A stretch of DNA of 64,000 bases, from assembly GCA_963712065.1 (NCBI GenBank), contig CAVQGM010000001.1, positions 1,798,001 through 1,862,000 of the forward strand, given 5' to 3'. Of this stretch, positions 24,544 through 32,736 are shown piece by piece. Position 1 is the first letter of the stretch. Each line of letters begins with the position of its first letter. The DNA comes from CAVQGM01 sp963712065 (GTDB taxonomy: Bacteria > Actinomycetota > Acidimicrobiia > Acidimicrobiales > Acidimicrobilacustridaceae). Below the pieces are notes generated by a model that worked only from the letters and a program-made list of their open reading frames with translations, did not search any database and was not told where the DNA came from. Both the position numbers and the translations under genes were made by a program.

Positions 24544-25807
24544 ACACGGCCCCGCCGCCCGGCGCGTCGCCCACCGTCACCTCTCCGTGGTGGGCGTCGA
24601 CCACCTGGCGCACGATGGCCAGGCCGAGCCCCGAGCCGGGTCGGCTGCGCGCCGCGTCGGCGCGGTAGAAGCGGTCGAAGATCCGGTCGCGGTCGCCGGG
24701 GGCGACGCCGGGTCCGTGGTCGCGGACCGTGAGCAGGCCGGGCTCGACGTGGACCTCGACGGTGGAGCCCGGCGCCGTCCAGGTGCAGGCGTTGCCGACG
24801 AGGTTGTGCACCGCCCGCTCGAGCGAGGTCGCCCGGCCCTCGACCGTCCACGCCGACCCCGTGACGGCGACCGGGACCCCGGTGCGCCTCGTGGCTCGGG
24901 CCGCGACCCGCTCGGCGACCTCGCGCAGGTCGACGGTGGTGCGCGGCTCGTCGGGGGCGGCGTCGGCGGCCAGGGCCACCAGCTCCTCGGTGAGGGCGTC
25001 GAGCTCGTCGAGCTCGACCCTCAGGTCGTGCACCACCTCCGACCGGGTGCGGTCGTCGAGGTCGGGGTGGTCGAGCAGGCCGATGTTGGCCCGCAGGCTG
25101 GTGAGCGGGGTGCGCAGCTCGTGGCCGGCGTCGGCGACCAGCCGGCGCTGCTGCTCGCGTGACACCTGGAGGGCGCCGAGCATCCGTTGGATGGTGCGGG
25201 TGAGCCGGCCGATCTCGTCGTCGTGACGGGCTTCGAGCCGCACGTCGAACGTCCCCGTGTCGGCCACGTGCTCGGCGACGCCGGTCAGGTCCTCGACGGG
25301 GCGGGCCGCCCGGCGGGCGACGAACCACCCGACGAGGGCGGCCAGTGCCGTGCCCACCACCGCGACGAGCGCCATCGACCGCCCATAGCGTCCGACGGCG
25401 TCGTCGACCTCGGCGAGGGGCCGGGCCACCTGGACGGCGCGTCCGTTCCCGGTGGACACGGTCACCAGGCGGTAGCGCTCGTCGTCGAGCCGGATGGTGC
25501 GGACCCGTCGCACGCCGGCCCGGTCGGCGGCGGCCACCAGGCGGTCGCGCCGTTCGACGGGGAGCTCCACGGTCTGCCCCTCGGGTCGGCGCACCTCGCC
25601 GTCGGCGGCGACGACCTGCGCGAGGGCGTCGCCGCCGGGGTCGAGCCGGCCGACGTCGTCGCCGGTCGTGGCCCGGCGCACGAGGTCGGCGTCGAAGCGG
25701 TCGAGCAGCTGGACCCGGGCGACGAGGAAGCCGACCACGGCGCACAGCACGACCGCGGCCGCGAACGACAGCCCGGCGAGGAGGGCGATCCGTCGACGGA
25801 AGGTCAC
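24506..25807 (-). CDS. Two-component sensor histidine kinase (MprB-like)
   Basis: 433 residues; GTG overlaps the stop of the response-regulator gene (GTGA), so the pair is translationally coupled. Two membrane helices (7-30 and 144-165) flank an extracytoplasmic sensor region of about 110 residues, followed by HAMP (165-215), HisKA with phospho-accepting H229 in ADAGHELRTPL, and an HATPase with the N box NLVGNAC, the G1-type DHGPGV and GSGLGLAIV. All catalytic blocks are present. Order and architecture resemble the MprAB or TcrXY envelope-stress systems of mycobacteria. The likely output is the divergent secreted protein at 26628, through the site at 26524. Confidence 0.93.
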   Translation of the reverse strand: MTFRRRIALLAGLSFAAAVVLCAVVGFLVARVQLLDRFDADLVRRATTGDDVGRLDPGGDALAQVVAADGEVRRPEGQTVELPVERRDRLVAAADRAGVRRVRTIRLDDERYRLVTVSTGNGRAVQVARPLAEVDDAVGRYGRSMALVAVVGTALAALVGWFVARRAARPVEDLTGVAEHVADTGTFDVRLEARHDDEIGRLTRTIQRMLGALQVSREQQRRLVADAGHELRTPLTSLRANIGLLDHPDLDDRTRSEVVHDLRVELDELDALTEELVALAADAAPDEPRTTVDLREVAERVAARATRRTGVPVAVTGSAWTVEGRATSLERAVHNLVGNACTWTAPGSTVEVHVEPGLLTVRDHGPGVAPGDRDRIFDRFYRADAARSRPGSGLGLAIVRQVVDAHHGEVTVGDAPGGGAVFSLRLPAGPPST

Positions 25808-26484
25808 GTCTCGTCGCTCCGCAGGACGTGACCGACGCCGCGCACCGTGTGGATCATGCGGGGGCGCCCACCCTCCTCGGTCTTGCGACGCAGGTAGCCG
25901 ATGTAGACGTCGAGCGAGTTCGACGTCGTCTCGAAGTCGTAGCCCCAGACCCGCTCGAGGATCGTGTCCCGGGTGAGGACCTGGCCGGCGTGCTCGGCGA
26001 GGAGGAGCAGCAGCTCGTACTCGGTCTTGGTGAGGGTCAGCTCCTCCCCGCTCCTCGTCACCCGCCGGGCGGCGGGGTCGATCCGCAACGAGCCCACGAC
26101 GACGGCGCCGTCGTCCGGGGGCGCGTTGCGCCGCAGGAGGGCCCGGACGCGCGCGAACAGCTCGCCGACGTCGAACGGCTTCACCAGGTAGTCGTCGGCG
26201 CCGGCGTCGAGCCCGGCGATGCGGTCGCCGACCTCGTGGCGGGCGGTGAGCATCAACACCGGGGTGCGGTCGCCGGTCGCCCGCATGCGGCGGCACACGT
26301 CCAGCCCGCCGAGGTTGGGCATCATCACGTCGAGCACCACGGCGTCGAACGTCGATGCCGCGAGCCGCTCGAGGGCGGCGAGGCCATCGGCGGCGGTCTC
26401 GACCTCGTGACCCTCGAGGCCGAGGGCGCGCTGCAGCACCTGACGGACCTGCGGGTCGTCCTCGACCACGAGGATGGCGGCCAT
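25804..26484 (-). CDS. OmpR/PhoB family response regulator (MprA-like)
   Basis: 226 residues from ATG. Receiver domain 1-118 with the acidic pocket EDD at 8-10, phospho-acceptor D52 in LDVMMP, Thr in LTAR and Lys in VKPF; winged-helix DNA-binding domain 128-224 with the usual DVYIGYLRRKTEE recognition helix and HTVRGVGHVL ending. The length is that of the family. It is first in a two-gene operon with its kinase. A direct repeat 40 bases upstream is a likely autoregulatory site. Confidence 0.96.
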   Translation of the reverse strand: MAAILVVEDDPQVRQVLQRALGLEGHEVETAADGLAALERLAASTFDAVVLDVMMPNLGGLDVCRRMRATGDRTPVLMLTARHEVGDRIAGLDAGADDYLVKPFDVGELFARVRALLRRNAPPDDGAVVVGSLRIDPAARRVTRSGEELTLTKTEYELLLLLAEHAGQVLTRDTILERVWGYDFETTSNSLDVYIGYLRRKTEEGGRPRMIHTVRGVGHVLRSDET

Positions 26485-26523
26485 GACCCGACTGTAGGAC
26501 CGGTCCAGGTGGTGTCCGGTGGC

Positions 26524-26541
26524 TTCTCATGGAGTTCTCAG
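26524..26541. promoter_or_regulatory. Predicted response-regulator operator (direct repeat)
   Basis: TTCTCAT and TTCTCAG start 11 bases apart, one helical turn, in the 143-bp gap between the response regulator and the divergent secreted-protein gene. OmpR-family proteins bind such head-to-tail repeats. It could control both directions. Confidence 0.5.
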
Positions 26542-26627
26542 CCGGCGCTCACGAGGGTCTGGGGGTCGGCCGCGATGCTCGTCGTCGCAGCGTGATCGCC
26601 ACGCTCACCCCCACACGAGGAGCCGTC

Positions 26628-27155
26628 ATGAACAAGACCCTTCGCAACGCCGTGGCCTCCGGTGCGCTGGTGCTCACCGTGGCCGGCGGTGGTGCCGTCG
26701 CCTACGCCCAGACCGCCCCCGAGGGCGGTGCCGGCCCCGCCGCCGGTCTGATCGAGCGCTTCAGGGAACGGCGCGCCGAGCACCGCGGCGAGTGGACCCG
26801 GGCCATGGCCGACCAGCTCGGCATCACCGTCGAGGAGCTGCGCACCGCCCGCCAGGCCGCCCACGAGCAGGTCGTGGCCGAGCTGGGCGAGTTCGAACGC
26901 CCGGACAGCCGCCCGGACACCCCGGAGGAGCGCGACGCGCTCCGGGCCCAGCTCCAGGAGCGCAAGGACGCCTTCGACCTGGCGTTGGCCGACCAGCTGG
27001 GCATCGACGTGCAGGCGCTGCGCGACGCCCGCGTCGCCGTGGTGCAGCCCAAGCTCGACGCCGCCGTGGCCGAGGGCCGCATCAGCGAGGAGCGGGCCGC
27101 GGCGGTCGTCGAGGCGATCGGCACCGGTCGGCTCCGCGAGCGCCCGGCGAGTTGA
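26628..27155 (+). CDS. Small secreted helical protein, likely two-component target
   Basis: 175 residues from ATG with GAGGAG upstream. Signal peptide 1-28 ending AYAQT. The mature part is highly charged and helical and contains two copies of a related unit, MADQLGITVEELRTAR (about 60) and LADQLGIDVQALRDAR (about 123), each followed by a charged helix. This recalls repeat-bearing secreted proteins of unknown role in actinobacteria. It is divergent from the response regulator and shares a promoter region with an 11-bp-spaced direct repeat, so regulation by the two-component system is likely. A strong hairpin ends the gene. Confidence 0.75.
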   Translation: MNKTLRNAVASGALVLTVAGGGAVAYAQTAPEGGAGPAAGLIERFRERRAEHRGEWTRAMADQLGITVEELRTARQAAHEQVVAELGEFERPDSRPDTPEERDALRAQLQERKDAFDLALADQLGIDVQALRDARVAVVQPKLDAAVAEGRISEERAAAVVEAIGTGRLRERPAS

Positions 27156-27175
27156 CCCCGGTCCGCACCAGCCCA

Positions 27176-27207
27176 CCGCCGCCCCCGGCCCCGGCCGGGG
27201 GCGGCGG
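27176..27207. terminator. Bidirectional hairpin terminator
   Basis: CCGCCGCCCCCGGCC, a 2-base loop, then its exact complement, between the convergent secreted-protein and nitroreductase genes. It would work in both directions. Confidence 0.75.
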
Positions 27208-27212
27208 CGCGC

Positions 27213-27857
27213 CTACGGGCGGGTCTGCTTCCAGCCGTCCCAGTAGGTGATGCCCTCGACCGGCGGGCGGTCGGCCGGCTTGAAGTCGGTGCCCTTCGTG
27301 TAGGCGACCGGCAGCAGCCCGGCCTGGGTGACGTGGTCGGGGATGCCGAGCAGCTCGGCCGCCTCCTTCTCGTGGGGGAGGTGGAGGGTGGTGTAGGTGC
27401 TGCCGAGCCCGCGGCTGCGCAGCGCCAGCTGGAAGCTCCACACCGCAGGCAGGATCGAGCCGTACAGCCCGGCGGCCGTCACGTTCGCGTCGTCGCCGAG
27501 CCGCCCGATGATGCAGGGGATCACCAGCACGGGCACGTCCTGGAGGTGCTCGGCGAGGTAGAGGGCGGAGCTCATCACCCGGCGCTGCTGGCCCTCGCCG
27601 GCGACCTGCTGGGCCGCCTTCAGGTACTCGCCGCCGCCTCGCAGGTACAGCTCGGCGAGGGCCGCCTTGTTCTCGGGCTCGGTGACGACCACCCACCGCC
27701 AGCCCTGCCGGTTGCTCCCCGTCGGGGCCTGCACGGCGAGCCGGAGGCACTCGAGCACGACCTCGGGCTCGACCGGGCGGTCGAGGTCGAGCCGCTTGCG
27801 CACCGAGCGGGTCGTGGCGAGGAGCCGGTCGGTCTGGGCAAGGTCGAACGCGGTCAT
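27213..27857 (-). CDS. Nitroreductase family protein
   Basis: 214 residues from ATG. The FMN-binding nitroreductase fold is shown by RSVRKRLD near residue 18, the LRLAVQAPTGSNRQGWRWVVV block (45-65) and the C-terminal GLGSTYTTLH and LLGIPDHV segments. The family reduces nitro, quinone or enone compounds using NAD(P)H and acts as a dimer; substrate is unknown. The start is 24 bases from the divergent LLM gene, so promoters overlap. Confidence 0.9.
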   Translation of the reverse strand: MTAFDLAQTDRLLATTRSVRKRLDLDRPVEPEVVLECLRLAVQAPTGSNRQGWRWVVVTEPENKAALAELYLRGGGEYLKAAQQVAGEGQQRRVMSSALYLAEHLQDVPVLVIPCIIGRLGDDANVTAAGLYGSILPAVWSFQLALRSRGLGSTYTTLHLPHEKEAAELLGIPDHVTQAGLLPVAYTKGTDFKPADRPPVEGITYWDGWKQTRP

Positions 27858-27881
27858 GGTCGACACCCTACGGTGGGGGTC

Positions 27882-28988
27882 GTGTCCGCTGCCTCGAACG
27901 ACGACGCGCCGGTCGACGACCTCGTCGAGCTCGGCTTCTACGGCCTCGCCGGCCACACCGATGCGCCCCGCGACCTCGTGCACGAGGTCCGCCGCGGCGA
28001 GGAGCTGGGCCTCGGGTCGGTGTTCATCTCCGAGCGGTTCAACGTGAAGGACGCGGCCGTGCTGTCGGGCGCGGCCGGCGCGGCATCGACCCGGATCGGC
28101 ATCGCCACCGGCGCCACGAACCACAACACCCGCCACCCGATGGTCACCGCCACGTTCGCCACGACCATGCACCGGCTGACCGACGGCCGGTTCGCGCTCG
28201 GGCTCGGGCGGGGGTTCGACGCGCTGTTCGACGTCATGGGCCTTCCCCGCATCACCACCGCGCAGATGGAGGACGTCACCGACCTCTACCGGCGCATGTG
28301 GCACGGCGAGATGATCTTCGGCCACGACGGTCCCGCCGGTCGGTACGGGTACCTCGGCCAGGATCCCGAGTTCGACGAGGACATCCCGGTGCTGCTGTGC
28401 GCCCTCGGCGAGCGGACCCTCGAGCGGGCCGGCGCCTTCGTCGACGGTGTCGTGCTCCACACCTTCTTCTCCGACGACGCCCTGGCCCGCAGCGTCGCCG
28501 CCGTGCGGCGCGGGGCCGAGCGGGCGGATCGCGACCCGGCGTCGGTGCGGGTGTGGTCGGTGCTGGCGACCGTCGGCGACCACATCCCCGAGGACCTGCG
28601 GCTGAAGAAGCTCGTCGGCCGTCTGGCCACCTACCTGCAGGGTTACGGCGACCTGATGGTGCGGGTCAACGGCTGGGACCCCGAGGTGCTGGCCCGGTTC
28701 CGCGCCGACGACCTGGTCGCCACGTTCCCCGGGGCGATCGACGCCAAGGCGACCACCGACCAGCTCGAGCACGTGGCCGGGCTGCTCCCCGACGAGTGGC
28801 TGGCGGCGTCCGCCACCGGGTCGGCCGAGGACTGCGTCACCACCGTGCTCGGCCAGTTCGACCTCGGCGCCGACGGGGTCGTCCTGCACGGTGCGACGCC
28901 CGACGAGCTGGCCCCGATCCTCGCGGCCTACCGGCCTCGGCGCCCCGCCGGGCGCTTCGCCGGCCGTTCGACCAACCCGGGGCGCTGA
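27882..28988 (+). CDS. LLM-class F420-dependent oxidoreductase (TIGR03857-like)
   Basis: 368 residues from GTG. A luciferase-like barrel: GFYGLAGHTDAPRDLVHEVRRGEELGLGSVFISERFNVKD is split here over residues 18-57, then TRIGIATGATNHNTRHP and GRFALGLGRGFDALF, the F420-contact region. The pattern fits the group of LLM enzymes found with F420 producers. Substrate unknown. The following methyltransferase gene starts one base after its stop, which suggests an operon. Confidence 0.85.
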   Translation: MSAASNDDAPVDDLVELGFYGLAGHTDAPRDLVHEVRRGEELGLGSVFISERFNVKDAAVLSGAAGAASTRIGIATGATNHNTRHPMVTATFATTMHRLTDGRFALGLGRGFDALFDVMGLPRITTAQMEDVTDLYRRMWHGEMIFGHDGPAGRYGYLGQDPEFDEDIPVLLCALGERTLERAGAFVDGVVLHTFFSDDALARSVAAVRRGAERADRDPASVRVWSVLATVGDHIPEDLRLKKLVGRLATYLQGYGDLMVRVNGWDPEVLARFRADDLVATFPGAIDAKATTDQLEHVAGLLPDEWLAASATGSAEDCVTTVLGQFDLGADGVVLHGATPDELAPILAAYRPRRPAGRFAGRSTNPGR

Positions 28989-28989
28989 C

Positions 28990-29811
28990 GTGGGGGAGGA
29001 GGAGACCTACACGCACGGCCACCACGAGTCGGTCCTGCGCAGCCACCGGTGGCGGACCGCCGAGAACTCAGCCGGCTATCTGCTGCGCCACCTGAGGCCC
29101 GGTCTCGACCTGCTCGACGTGGGGTGCGGCCCGGGGACCATCACCGTCGACCTGGCTCGCCGGGTCGCGCCCGGCACCGTCGTCGGCGTCGACGCCTCGG
29201 CCGAGGTGATCGCCCAGGCAGACGCCGCCCACCCCGACGGCGCGCCGGCGGTGCGGTTCGAGGTCGGCGACGCCTACGCCCTCGACGCCGCCGACGAGGG
29301 CTTCGACGTGGTGCACGCCCACCAGGTGCTCCAGCACCTCACCGACCCGGTGGCCGCCCTCGTCGAGTGGCGGCGGGTGCTGCGGCCGGGCGGCCTGCTG
29401 GCGGTGCGCGACAGCGACTACGCCGCGTTCGGTTGGGCACCCCGCGACCCCCGCCTCGACCGGTGGCTGGCGCTCTACCACGAGGTCACCGGGCACAACC
29501 GGGCCGAGGCCGACGCCGGCCGCTTCCTGCTCGGCTGGGTGCAGCGGGCCGGCTTCGAGGTGGAGGCGGCGACCAGCTCGACGTGGACCTTCGCCACCCC
29601 CGCCGACCGGGCGTGGTGGGGCGAGCTGTGGGCCGACCGCGTGCGCCGGTCGAGCTTCGCCGACCAGGCGCTCGCCTACGGGCTGAGCGACGAGGCCGAG
29701 CTCGAGGGGCTGGCCACGGCGTGGCGCGACTGGGCGGCGGCGGAGGACGGCTGGTTCGCCGTCCTCCACGGCGAGGTGCTGGCCCGCCGTCGGGGTCAGG
29801 CCATGCCGTAG
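28990..29811 (+). CDS. Class I SAM-dependent methyltransferase
   Basis: 273 residues from GTG, one base after the preceding stop. SAM motif I is LLDVGCGPGTI (about 40), with an acidic VGVDAS strand, GDAYALD and the FDVVHAHQVLQHL segment typical of UbiE/Methyltransf_11 proteins. The C-terminal 120 residues include WWGELWADRVRRSSF and should shape the substrate site. Co-transcribed with the F420-type oxidoreductase, so the two may act on one small molecule; this is only inferred. Its end overlaps the PPOX gene by 16 bases, tail to tail. Confidence 0.9.
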   Translation: MGEEETYTHGHHESVLRSHRWRTAENSAGYLLRHLRPGLDLLDVGCGPGTITVDLARRVAPGTVVGVDASAEVIAQADAAHPDGAPAVRFEVGDAYALDAADEGFDVVHAHQVLQHLTDPVAALVEWRRVLRPGGLLAVRDSDYAAFGWAPRDPRLDRWLALYHEVTGHNRAEADAGRFLLGWVQRAGFEVEAATSSTWTFATPADRAWWGELWADRVRRSSFADQALAYGLSDEAELEGLATAWRDWAAAEDGWFAVLHGEVLARRRGQAMP

Positions 29812-30212
29812 GCGTGGATGGGGCGGAGCCGGGCCACCAGTCGTTCGTCGGCCACCATCGCCCTGCGGTACTCGTCCCAGTCGGGGTGCTCGCCCTGCAT
29901 GCTGCGGTAGAGCGCGACCAGCTCCTCGACCGTGGCGTCGTCGGGGGCGGCGGCCACCGGCGTGAGCTCCACGTCGCCCTCCACCACCACGTAGGCCCAG
30001 AAGTCGTCGCTCGTCACGTGCAGCGACGCCCGCGGGTCGCGGGAGAGGTTGCGGGTCTTCGCCCGACCGGCGGTCACCGAGATCCGGACGAGCCCGTCGT
30101 CGCCCAGGGCGTACATGATGTTCGAGAGCTGCGGCCGGCCGTCACGCCTCAGGGTGGCCAGCACGCCCTTGGTGCGCTCGCCGACGAAGGCGAGGGCGTG
30201 GTCGAGGTCCAT
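29796..30212 (-). CDS. PPOX-class F420-dependent oxidoreductase
   Basis: 138 residues from ATG. Split beta-barrel of the pyridoxamine-phosphate-oxidase superfamily: a short helix, LATLRRDGRPQLSNIMYAL, VRISVTAGRAKTRNLSRDPRASLHV, and a C-terminal RPIHAYGMA. The RxxKxRNLxRDPR block is the phosphate or F420 contact of the actinobacterial F420-type group (Rv1155-like). Length matches. Cytosolic; substrate unknown. Confidence 0.88.
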   Translation of the reverse strand: MDLDHALAFVGERTKGVLATLRRDGRPQLSNIMYALGDDGLVRISVTAGRAKTRNLSRDPRASLHVTSDDFWAYVVVEGDVELTPVAAAPDDATVEELVALYRSMQGEHPDWDEYRRAMVADERLVARLRPIHAYGMA

Positions 30213-30300
30213 GGCCCACCAGTGTGCCCGACGCCGGGGAATCCGGGGACGGTCGGGGGTGTTGCGTCAGCAGGTAGCCACCGGGCACCCTGAGGGGACC

Positions 30301-30582
30301 ATGAGCGAACACGTCGACCGGGCCAAGGTCGAACAGGTCATCGAGGCGATCCGCCCGGCCATCCAGGCCGACAACGGCGACATCCACCTGCGCGACGTCG
30401 ACGCCGAGACCGGCGTCGTCAGCGTCGAGCTGGTCGGTGCCTGCGTCTCGTGCCCGGCGTCGACGGTCACCCTCAAGGCCGGCATCGAGCGCATCATGAA
30501 GGACCGGGTGCCGGGAGTGACCGAGGTCGTCGACGTCGGCCAGGCCGCCAGCGCCATCGGCGAGACCTCCGTCTCGCTCTGA
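30301..30582 (+). CDS. NifU-like C-terminal domain Fe-S scaffold protein
   Basis: 93 residues from ATG. A stand-alone NifU C-terminal domain: VIEAIRPAIQADNGDIHL, then the cluster-binding CVSC motif in GACVSCPAST, and the TLKAGIERIMKDRVPGV helix. Such proteins hold a [4Fe-4S] cluster for delivery to apoproteins. The stop overlaps the meaB start by one base (TGATG), so the two are translated together, a pairing I have no functional explanation for. Confidence 0.95.
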   Translation: MSEHVDRAKVEQVIEAIRPAIQADNGDIHLRDVDAETGVVSVELVGACVSCPASTVTLKAGIERIMKDRVPGVTEVVDVGQAASAIGETSVSL

Positions 30583-31538
30583 TGCCCCGGCTCGCCGACC
30601 CGGCCGAGCTCGTGGCTGCCGCCACCGACGGCGATCGCGTCGCGCTCGCCCGCCTGCTCTCCCTCGTCGAGGAGGGCGGCCCGGCGGCCCGTGAGGTGTC
30701 GCGACTGGTGCACCCGCACACGGGGCGGGCGGTCACCGTCGGGATCACCGGCTCGCCGGGGGCGGGCAAGTCCACCCTCACCAGCTCGCTCGTCGGGTGC
30801 CTGCGCGCCGACGGGCTGGAGGTGGCGGTGCTGGCCATCGACCCGTCCTCGCCGTTCACCGGGGGCGCCATCCTCGGCGACCGGGTGCGCATGAGCGAGC
30901 ACGCCCTCGACGACGCCGTGTTCATCCGGTCGATGGCCACGCGAGGCCACCTCGGCGGGCTGGCCGTGGCCGCCCCCGACGCGGTGCGGGTACTCGACGC
31001 CGTCGGCAAGCCGTGGGTGCTGCTCGAGACCGTCGGTGTCGGGCAGGTCGAGGTCGAGGTGGCCGGTGAGGCCGACACCACGGTCGTCGTGGTGAACCCC
31101 GGCTGGGGCGACGCGGTGCAGGCCAACAAGGCCGGTCTCATGGAGATCGCCGACGTGTTCGTGATCAACAAGGCCGACCGGCCCGGGGTGGCCGACACCC
31201 GCCGCGACCTCGAGCAGATGCTCGAGCTGTCGGCGCTCGACGGCTGGCGGCCGCCGATCGTGGCCACCGTCGGCACCGACGGTCAGGGGGTCGACGAGCT
31301 GTGGCAGGTGCTGCGCGACCATCGCACGCACCTCGAGACCACCGGTGAGCTGGCGGCCCGCCGGGCCCGTCGCCTCACCGCCGAGCTGCACCGCATCCTC
31401 GCCGCCCGGCTCCTCGAACGGGCGCAGGACCTCGGCTCGGGCGACGCCTTCGACGAGGTGCGCGACGCCGTCGTGGCCCGCGAGCTCGACCCGTGGAGCG
31501 CGGCCGAGCAGCTGCTCGCTATGGGCGGTCCTGGCTGA
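30582..31538 (+). CDS. meaB: Methylmalonyl-CoA mutase-associated GTPase MeaB
   Basis: 318 residues from ATG, start overlapping the NifU-like stop. G3E-type P-loop GTPase: GITGSPGAGKSTL (Walker A, about 53), IDPSSPFTGGAILGDRVRM (switch region), LLETVGVGQVEVEVA (Walker B), and NKAD for guanine binding. MeaB protects and loads the B12-dependent mutase, using GTP to gate adenosylcobalamin delivery. The mutase genes are not in this window. The 3' end overlaps mscL by 20 bases tail to tail. Confidence 0.96.
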   Translation: MPRLADPAELVAAATDGDRVALARLLSLVEEGGPAAREVSRLVHPHTGRAVTVGITGSPGAGKSTLTSSLVGCLRADGLEVAVLAIDPSSPFTGGAILGDRVRMSEHALDDAVFIRSMATRGHLGGLAVAAPDAVRVLDAVGKPWVLLETVGVGQVEVEVAGEADTTVVVVNPGWGDAVQANKAGLMEIADVFVINKADRPGVADTRRDLEQMLELSALDGWRPPIVATVGTDGQGVDELWQVLRDHRTHLETTGELAARRARRLTAELHRILAARLLERAQDLGSGDAFDEVRDAVVARELDPWSAAEQLLAMGGPG

Positions 31539-31896
31539 CCAGGGCGTCGCGGATCTCGGTCAGCAGCTCGATCTCGGTCGCCTCGGCCTCCTCCTCCTGA
31601 CGCTGGCGCAGGCTGGCGAGGCGGTTGATCGCCTTGACCACCAGGAACATGGCGAAGCCGATGATCAGGAAGTTGATGAGGGCGGTCACGAACGAACCCC
31701 ACCGGATCACGGCGTCGTTGATGGTGAGGGTGTACTCGCTGAAGTCCGGCTTGCCGCCGAAGATGGCGATCACCTGCATGAGGATGTCGTTGGTGAACGA
31801 CGTGATCACCGCGGTGAAGGCGGCGCCGATGACGACGGCCACCGCCAGGTCGACCACGTTGCCGCGGGCGATGAAGTCCTTGAACTCCTTGAACAT
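31519..31896 (-). CDS. mscL: Large-conductance mechanosensitive channel
   Basis: 125 residues from ATG. MFKEFKDFIARGNVVDLAVAVVIGAAF is the hallmark N-terminus with amphipathic helix and pore-lining TM1, here covering residues 1-27; a short periplasmic loop, TM2 (about 68-90) and a charged cytoplasmic helix follow. Homopentamer that opens on membrane tension during hypo-osmotic shock. Length is normal for the family. Confidence 0.98.
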   Translation of the reverse strand: MFKEFKDFIARGNVVDLAVAVVIGAAFTAVITSFTNDILMQVIAIFGGKPDFSEYTLTINDAVIRWGSFVTALINFLIIGFAMFLVVKAINRLASLRQRQEEEAEATEIELLTEIRDALVSQDRP

Positions 31897-31940
31897 GGCT
31901 GCCTCCTGCCCCGGGTTGACGTCCCACTAGGTTGACACCC

Positions 31941-32717
31941 ATGGCCGACGAACTCGTGCACCTGGAACGCCGCGACGACGGGGTGGCCGTCATCACGCTC
32001 GACAACGGCAAGGTCAACCAGCTGTCCACGACCCTGCTGCGCCAGCTGCGGGCGGCGGTCGCCGACCTCGACGCCGACCTGCCGGGCGCCGTGGTCGTCA
32101 CCGGCGGCGACCGGATCTTCGCCGCCGGCGCCGACATCGCCGAGTTCGGTGGCCCCGACGAGGCGCGGGAGATCGGGGCGACGTTCCGATCGGCGTTCGA
32201 CGCCCTCGCCGACCTGCCCCGCATGACCATCGCCGCCATCGCCGGCTACGCCCTCGGCGGCGGGTGCGAGCTGGCGCTGGCCTGCGACCGGCGGGTGGCG
32301 TCCGACCGGGCCAAGCTCGGCCAGCCCGAGATCCTGCTCGGCATCATCCCCGGTGGCGGGGGCACCCAGCGCCTCGCCCGGCTGGTCGGGCCGGCCAGGG
32401 CCAAGGACCTGATCCTGTCCGGTCGCCAGGTGGGTGCCGAGGAGGCCCTCGCCATGGGGCTGGTCGACCGGGTGGTGCCGGCCGACGAGCTCGAGGCCGC
32501 CGCCCTCGCCGAGGCCGCCGCCTACGCCGCCGGAGCGGTGGCCGCCCAGGCCCTCGCCAAGCGGGCCGTCGACCGCGGCCTCGACATCACCCTCGACGGT
32601 GGCCTGGCCCTCGAGCAGCAGCTCTTCGTCGAGGTGTTCGGCACCGACGACGCCCGCATCGGCGTGGCGAGCTTCCGGGACCACGGCCCCGGCCAGGCCG
32701 AGTTCACCGGTCGCTGA
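31941..32717 (+). CDS. Enoyl-CoA hydratase/isomerase family protein
   Basis: 258 residues from the ATG at 31941; a TTG nine bases earlier is less likely. Crotonase fold with both catalytic glutamates: ALGGGCELALACD and GQPEILLGIIPGGGGTQRL, and the oxyanion-hole segment AAGADIAEF. This suggests true hydratase activity on trans-2-enoyl-CoA in beta-oxidation. The C-terminal helices end in FRDHGPGQAEFTGR, the CoA-closing tail. No other fatty-acid gene lies beside it. Confidence 0.94.
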   Translation: MADELVHLERRDDGVAVITLDNGKVNQLSTTLLRQLRAAVADLDADLPGAVVVTGGDRIFAAGADIAEFGGPDEAREIGATFRSAFDALADLPRMTIAAIAGYALGGGCELALACDRRVASDRAKLGQPEILLGIIPGGGGTQRLARLVGPARAKDLILSGRQVGAEEALAMGLVDRVVPADELEAAALAEAAAYAAGAVAAQALAKRAVDRGLDITLDGGLALEQQLFVEVFGTDDARIGVASFRDHGPGQAEFTGR

Positions 32718-32736
32718 GCCATCGGCGCGGCGCCGT

